A stretch of DNA of 37,866 nucleotides from Pseudomonadota bacterium (GTDB taxonomy: Bacteria > Pseudomonadota > Alphaproteobacteria > Sphingomonadales > Sphingomonadaceae), in NCBI GenBank assembly GCA_963205175.1, contig CAUJIW010000079.1:1-37866 (forward strand), read 5' to 3'. Below, piece by piece: positions 33,532 to 37,866 of the stretch. The position numbers were made by a program, and so were the translations under genes. The notes beneath the pieces are model-generated. The model was not told the origin of the DNA, did not search any database, and was given only the letters and a program-made list of their open reading frames with translations. Within the stretch, counting starts at the first letter, position 1. The number at the start of each line of letters is the position of its first letter.

Positions 33532-33935
33532 TCTTCCTCTCCTTCGGACGCGCGGAATGCCGCGCTTGTGTTGTCTGCGTTATCGATGATGTCAGTGCCG
33601 GCCGGCAGGGATTCCCTTCTCCGGCCGGCGGGTCGCATGGAACGGCCGCAACATCGATGCCGTTCCCGTCACCGGCTCAGGCGGTACGCACGCGGCCGGG
33701 GAAGCGGCGGCGACAGCCTGGCACAGGTCAGTTATGGCGCGATGCCGTGGGGGCGATCCCACGTTTGATCTAGAACTCTCCCAAGGACTGCCCGGGCCAC
33801 TCCCCGTCGCCCGACGGACGACGCGAAACCTGCCCTGCGGTTGTTTGCCAGTTATTGGCGTTTGTTCTTGCCGATTTGCACGGTCGTTTCATTTGATCAT
33901 TTTGACAGGCCCGCGCGCAACCTGTGTCATTCCGG
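33532..33935. other. Intergenic region with a leader hairpin before the second TonB receptor
   Basis: 404 bases without a supported gene, between the receptor start and the MDR gene's stop. GCCGGCCGG (33597-33605) and CCGGCCGGC (33621-33629) form a perfect 9-bp stem; its loop contains a smaller AGGG/CCCT pair. A second stem AACGGC/GCCGTT lies at 33641-33664. The hairpin is about 65-100 bases upstream of the receptor ATG and could act in the leader RNA or as a DNA operator. Nothing else recognised. Confidence 0.55.
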
Positions 33936-34952
33936 TCACAGTCGCACCAGCACCTTGCCCTGGTTGGTACCATCGAACAGCGAGCAGAAAGCCTGTGCCG
34001 CCGTGGCGATGCCCTCGTGGATATCGTCGAAACTGTGCAGCCGGCCGGCGTCGACCTGCGCTTCCGCCCATCGCAGATAATCCGGGAACAGGTCCATGTG
34101 GTCGGAGAACATGAAGCCCTTGAGCATCGCCCGCTTGGTGATTGCCTGCCACAGCTGGCGGATGGCGGCCGGGTTGGCGGGGTCGCCATACTGGGCGATC
34201 ATGCCGCACAGGGCGATGCGGGCGCCTTCCTTCATGTGCGCCAGCGCCGCGTCCAGCGTCTCGGCGCCGACATTGTCGAAATAGATGTCGAGCCCGTCCG
34301 GGCACAGTCGGTCGAGCCCGGCGGCCACGCCGCCAGGCTCGCGGTAGTTGATGACGGCGTCATAGCCCACGGTGTCGGTGAGCCAGCGCGCCTTGTCCGC
34401 CGAGCCGGTGATGCCGATGGTCCGGCAACCGGCGATGCGGGCGAACTGGCCGACCATGGTGCCGACGGCACCGGCGGCGGCGCTTACCACCACCGTCTCG
34501 CCGGCCTTGGGCTGGCAGATATGGTTGAAGCCGACATGGGCCGTGAAACCACTCAGGCCCAGACTGCCGGCATAGAAGTGCAGCGGACGGCCAGGCCGCA
34601 CCGGAATGGGCAGCGCCAGATCCGAGCCATCGGCGATCGACCAGCTTTCCCAGGCTGTGCGCGCCAGCAACACCTGGCCTTCCGTGAAACCGGGGTGCCG
34701 GCTGGCCCGCACGGTACCGAGCACGATGCTCATCACCGGCGCCTCCAGCGGCATGGCGCCGAGATAATTGTCGTCGGAACCCGCGCTCATCCACTGGCGG
34801 AAGCCGGCGTCCATCGAGAGATAATGGTTTTCCAGCAGGAATTGCCCGTCGGCCAGCTCCGGCAGGCGCGCCTCGCGCAGGGCGAAATCCTCGGGGCGAG
34901 GATTGCCGTCCGGCCGGCGCACCAGCACCACCTGCTCAACCTGCTGCGCCAT
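33936..34952 (-). CDS. NADP-dependent MDR oxidoreductase (zinc-free, PTGR/CurA-like)
   Basis: A 338-residue medium-chain dehydrogenase/reductase of the group that includes prostaglandin reductase and curcumin reductase, which reduce the C=C bond of enones with NADPH. Features: LSMDAGFRQWM early, GLSGFTAHVGF, the nucleotide loop VVSAAAGAVGTMVGQFA, GYDAVINYRE, DIYFDNVGAETLDAAL, and RIALCGMIAQY. The structural zinc cysteines of alcohol dehydrogenases are absent. It is divergent from the P450-aldo/keto reductase operon and could act on its products (inference). Confidence 0.92.
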   Translation of the reverse strand: MAQQVEQVVLVRRPDGNPRPEDFALREARLPELADGQFLLENHYLSMDAGFRQWMSAGSDDNYLGAMPLEAPVMSIVLGTVRASRHPGFTEGQVLLARTAWESWSIADGSDLALPIPVRPGRPLHFYAGSLGLSGFTAHVGFNHICQPKAGETVVVSAAAGAVGTMVGQFARIAGCRTIGITGSADKARWLTDTVGYDAVINYREPGGVAAGLDRLCPDGLDIYFDNVGAETLDAALAHMKEGARIALCGMIAQYGDPANPAAIRQLWQAITKRAMLKGFMFSDHMDLFPDYLRWAEAQVDAGRLHSFDDIHEGIATAAQAFCSLFDGTNQGKVLVRL

Positions 34953-35191
34953 GACCTGTCACTCCCGCACGTCGACCCGGCGGCTGTGTCGCCGCCTGAA
35001 ACGCCACACATGTCATTGTCGGCCTGCCCTGCCGAGCTACCGCTTCCGTTAGGTCGGCCGTTCAAACTTCCGGCATGCACACGACAGATGGTTTCATGCG
35101 TGACTGTTTAGGGGTGAACCATTCCGCAAGACGCGCTATCCTCGGGGCAACCGTGGCGTCAAGACCACCAGGTTCGGGGAGGAACAGCAGC

Positions 35192-36445
35192 ATGGCCTTA
35201 GACCGCACAGCATCGCCCGGCACCGGCTTTGACGCCGCCGCCTTCGCCGCCAGCTTCGACCTGCGCTCGCCGCCGCCCGGCTTCATCGACAACCCCTACC
35301 CCTTCTACCACGCGCTGCGCGAGCACCAGCCGGTGCGCCGCATGCCAGACGGCTCGGTGTTCCTCACCCGCCACGCCGACCTTGAACTGGTCTACCGCCA
35401 GCCGCTGCTCTTCAGCTCGGACAAGAAGGCGGAATTCCTGCCCAAGTTCGGCGACACGCTGCTCTACCAGCACCACACCACCAGCCTGGTGTTCAACGAC
35501 CCGCCGCTGCACACCCGGGTGCGCACCATTCTCAAGGGCGCGCTGGCCAACCGCACCATCGCCCATATGGAGCCCGGCATCATTGCCCTGGTCGACAGCC
35601 TGCTCGACGCCGGCGCGGCGCACGGCGAGATGGACCTGATCGAGGATTTCGCCTCGGCGATTCCGGTGGAGGTGATCGGCAACCTGCTGGGGGTGCCGCA
35701 CGCCGACCGCGGACCGCTGCGCGGCTGGTCGCTCAGCATTCTCGGCGCGCTGGAGCCGGTGGTGCCGGCGGCGGCGCTGGCGGAGGCGAACCAGAACGTC
35801 GCCGACTTCCTCGACTATCTGCGCGACCTGGTGGCGGACCGCCGGGCCAACCTGCGTGACCCGGACATCGACATCCTGTCGCGCCTGATCATCGGCGAGG
35901 CCGGCGGCGAGCGACTGTCGGAAACCGAGCTGCTGCAGAACTGCATCTTCCTGCTCAACGCCGGCCACGAGACCACCACCAACCTGATCGGCAACGCGCT
36001 GATGACCCTGCTCGAATGGCCGGCGGAGAAAGCCCGGCTGATCGCCGATCCGTCGCTGCTCGACACCGCGATCGAGGAATTCCTGCGCTTTGAAAGCTCC
36101 AACCAGCTCGGCAACCGCCGCGTGCTCACCGATACCGAGGTCGGCGGCGAGGCCCTGCCGGCTGGCACGCTGGTGACCTTGTGCATCGGCGCCGCCAACC
36201 GCGACCCGGCGCGCTTCCCCGACCCCGACCGGCTCGACCTCGCCCGCGGCGCCAACCGCCACCTGGCGTTCGCCTCCGGCACCCATCTGTGTCTCGGCGC
36301 CAACCTCGCCCGGCTGGAGGGGCGCATCGCCATCGGCCGCTTCCTCGCCCGTTTCCCCGACTATCGGTTAAACGCGCCGGCCGAGCGCAGCCAGCGACTG
36401 CGCTTCCGGGGTTTCCTGCGTGCGCCGGTGACGCTGGGCTGCTAG
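35192..36445 (+). CDS. Cytochrome P450
   Basis: A 417-residue soluble bacterial class I P450, inserting oxygen into a substrate with electrons from a ferredoxin and reductase that are not in the window. The I-helix shows AGHETT (257-262), the ExxR pair is in EEFLR, and the heme loop FASGTHLCLGANLAR carries Cys367. There is no membrane anchor. The ATG at 35192 is chosen because GGGGAGGAAC lies upstream; the open frame to 35075 has no ribosome site and non-conserved residues. Forms an operon with the aldo/keto reductase 34 bases downstream. The P450 family and substrate are not assignable by eye; terpenoid or steroid-like substrates are common for such enzymes in sphingomonads. Confidence 0.95.
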   Translation: MALDRTASPGTGFDAAAFAASFDLRSPPPGFIDNPYPFYHALREHQPVRRMPDGSVFLTRHADLELVYRQPLLFSSDKKAEFLPKFGDTLLYQHHTTSLVFNDPPLHTRVRTILKGALANRTIAHMEPGIIALVDSLLDAGAAHGEMDLIEDFASAIPVEVIGNLLGVPHADRGPLRGWSLSILGALEPVVPAAALAEANQNVADFLDYLRDLVADRRANLRDPDIDILSRLIIGEAGGERLSETELLQNCIFLLNAGHETTTNLIGNALMTLLEWPAEKARLIADPSLLDTAIEEFLRFESSNQLGNRRVLTDTEVGGEALPAGTLVTLCIGAANRDPARFPDPDRLDLARGANRHLAFASGTHLCLGANLARLEGRIAIGRFLARFPDYRLNAPAERSQRLRFRGFLRAPVTLGC

Positions 36446-36479
36446 ACAGACGCTCCCCGCCACCGTCAGGAGCAGCGTC

Positions 36480-37478
36480 ATGAGCATCACCCGCCGTCCT
36501 ATCGCCGGTCGCGCCGTCAACCCGATCGGCCTGGGCTGCATGTCGCTGTCGTGGGCCTATGGCACGCCGCCGTCGCCGGCCGAGGGTGCCCGCCTGCTGC
36601 ACCGGGCGCTGGAGCTGGGCTATGATCATCTCGACACCGCCCGCATCTACGGACTGGGCAAGAACGAGACGCTGATCGGCGAGACGCTGCACGGCAAGCG
36701 CCAGTCCTTCTTCCTTGCCTCCAAGACCGGCATCATCGTCGATGGCGACAAGCGGCGCATCGACTGCCGGCCGGAGACCATCCGGACCGCCCTGGAGGAA
36801 AGCCTGCGGCTGCTGCGCACCGACCATATCGACCTCTACTACCTGCACCGGCGCGACTTCACGGTGCCCATCGAGGAGTCGGTGGGCGCGCTGGCCGACC
36901 TGGTGAAGGCCGGCAAGATCGGCGCCATCGGCCTGTCGGAAATGTCGGCCGAGACGCTGCGCCGGGCGGCCGCCGTCCACCCCATCGCCGCGATGCAGAC
37001 GGAATATTCGCCGTGGACCCGCAACGCCGAGATTGCCGTGCTGGAAGCCTGCCGCGCGCTGGGCACCACCTTCGTCGCCTTTTCCCCGGTGGGACGCGGC
37101 GCGCTGGCCGATCCGGCGCTCGATCCGGCCGCCTTCCCGGAACGCGACATCCGCCGCGACATGCCGCGTTTCACGGCCGAGCACTGGCCGGCCAACCAGG
37201 CGCTGATCCGCCGCTTCGCCGAACTGGCGCACAGCGTCGAGGCGACCCCGGCCCAGCTGGCGCTGGCCTGGGTGCTGTCTCGCGGCGAGCATGTGGTGGC
37301 CATTCCCGGCACCGCCTCGACCGCGCATCTTGAGGAGAATATCGCCCGCTGGTCGTGGCGGCCGGAGGCGGCGACGCTGGCGGCGGTCGACGCGCTGATC
37401 AACCGCGATAGCGTCGCCGGCCACCGCTACGGCCCGGCGATGCAGCGCACCATCGACACCGAGGATTTCGCCGCCTGA
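36480..37478 (+). CDS. Aldo/keto reductase
   Basis: A 332-residue TIM-barrel NADPH oxidoreductase with the family tetrad Asp52, Tyr57, Lys82 and His123 (HLDTARIYG, SKTG, YYLHRRD). It is most like the AKR13-type/'IolS-like' aldehyde reductases: IGLGCMSLSWAYG at the N-terminus, GLSEMSAETLRRA, AFSPVGRGAL and the C-terminal IPGTASTAHLEENI. AGGAG sits 7 bases before the ATG. Being directly behind the P450 suggests it interconverts the alcohol/carbonyl made by hydroxylation. Confidence 0.94.
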   Translation: MSITRRPIAGRAVNPIGLGCMSLSWAYGTPPSPAEGARLLHRALELGYDHLDTARIYGLGKNETLIGETLHGKRQSFFLASKTGIIVDGDKRRIDCRPETIRTALEESLRLLRTDHIDLYYLHRRDFTVPIEESVGALADLVKAGKIGAIGLSEMSAETLRRAAAVHPIAAMQTEYSPWTRNAEIAVLEACRALGTTFVAFSPVGRGALADPALDPAAFPERDIRRDMPRFTAEHWPANQALIRRFAELAHSVEATPAQLALAWVLSRGEHVVAIPGTASTAHLEENIARWSWRPEAATLAAVDALINRDSVAGHRYGPAMQRTIDTEDFAA

Positions 37479-37486
37479 CGCCCAGG

Positions 37487-37866
37487 TCAGGTGGCGGCGC
37501 CCTGGCGGGCCAGCCAGCGCATCAACCCGCCCACAAACGGCAGTTTGGCATAGAACTCTTCCGCCGCGTCCCAATAGTCGCGGTGTTCTGTGACCAGGCC
37601 CGCGTCGTCGAACCGCAGATGGCTGGCGCCACGGATCACCATGGGCGCCCGGACGAGGCGGCGCAGGCGGTAATGCATCTCCCAGGCGAGGAACGCCTGA
37701 GCACCGGCCGCCACCTGTTCGTGGACGACGAAGCGCGGTGCTTCCAGCGCCGCGAACATGTGGCGGAAAATGGCGCCGATCGCCGCCCGCCCCTCGACCT
37801 CGTTGAACGGATCCTTGAAGCGGGCATCCTCGGCATAAAAGGCCAGCAGCGCCTCCAGCGTCGCCG
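37487..37866 (-). CDS. NTF2-like (SnoaL/steroid-isomerase-like fold) protein, 5' end outside window
   Basis: The visible 126 codons, read through the window edge, show LAFYAEDARFKDPFNEVEGRAAIGAIFRHMF, the characteristic DPFNxVxG block of a nuclear-transport-factor-2-like group, then HYRLRRL, GASHLRFDDAGLVTEHRDYWD and a C-terminal helix ending ARQGAAT. The start lies just outside the window, so only ~15-25 N-terminal residues should be missing. It is convergent with the aldo/keto reductase, 8 bases away. Function unknown; another member of the small fold that recurs in region 1. Confidence 0.85.
   Translation of the reverse strand, partial: ATLEALLAFYAEDARFKDPFNEVEGRAAIGAIFRHMFAALEAPRFVVHEQVAAGAQAFLAWEMHYRLRRLVRAPMVIRGASHLRFDDAGLVTEHRDYWDAAEEFYAKLPFVGGLMRWLARQGAAT

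Noticed and set aside
33560..33770. Cobalamin riboswitch before the second TonB receptor
   Set aside because: GGGAATCC and GGCACTG fragments are reminiscent, but the core boxes are not in the right order or spacing, and the main feature is a simple GC hairpin.
35075..35191. N-terminal extension of the P450 from the upstream ATG
   Set aside because: No ribosome site at 35075, non-conserved residues, and a strong GGGGAGGAAC precedes the ATG at 35192.

Overview
The window is GC-rich alphaproteobacterial chromosome. The block rpsB-tsf-pyrH-frr-uppS-cdsA-dxr-rseP-bamA-skp-fabZ is the classic alphaproteobacterial order. There is no lpxD between skp and fabZ and no lpxA after fabZ. Together with two TonB-dependent receptors of the 'EEIVVTARK' type and carotenoid-cleavage/lignostilbene-type dioxygenases, this points to Sphingomonadales, many of which replace LPS with glycosphingolipids. 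That placement is an inference. No tRNA, rRNA, CRISPR array, transposase or phage gene was seen.

Region 1 (1-18.6 kb) is a catabolic island. It holds the 3' end of a carotenoid-oxygenase-family dioxygenase followed by three translationally coupled NTF2/SnoaL-like proteins. Next come a DapB-like oxidoreductase and an SDR (minus strand), a double-domain HxlR-type regulator with two zinc-ribbon-like tails, and a thiolase-like protein coupled to a nitronate-monooxygenase-like flavoprotein (plus). A minus-strand operon follows: SCP2-type thiolase, feruloyl-CoA-synthetase-like ligase and a DUF1295 membrane protein. The island ends with a second dioxygenase, a TonB receptor, a second acyl-CoA ligase and an exported limonene-epoxide-hydrolase-like protein. 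Nearly every promoter region here carries a degenerate 22-24 bp motif, ACTTGCATA followed a few bases later by TACCATAAAG, eight copies in all. The scattered transcription units therefore look like one regulon. The genes suggest uptake, oxidative C=C cleavage, CoA activation and thiolytic shortening of a hydrophobic isoprenoid- or phenylpropanoid-like compound. The substrate is not identifiable from sequence.

Region 2 (18.7-31 kb) is the core: a small Cys-motif protein, a YbaN-family membrane protein, fabZ-skp-bamA-rseP-dxr-cdsA-uppS-frr-pyrH (minus strand, mostly overlapping or closely spaced), a terminator, then tsf and rpsB with a structured leader, and a divergent DUF4169 gene. Short palindromic REP/MITE-like elements lie between rpsB and tsf and between skp and fabZ.

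Region 3 (31-37.9 kb) is a second accessory segment: a large TonB receptor, an MDR-family NADP-dependent oxidoreductase, and divergently a cytochrome P450 and an aldo/keto reductase in one operon, then an NTF2-like protein cut by the window end. The region-1 motif was not found here.

A further recurring oddity is that several genes (first dioxygenase, SDR, YbaN, FabZ) have short tandem duplications that span the stop codon.
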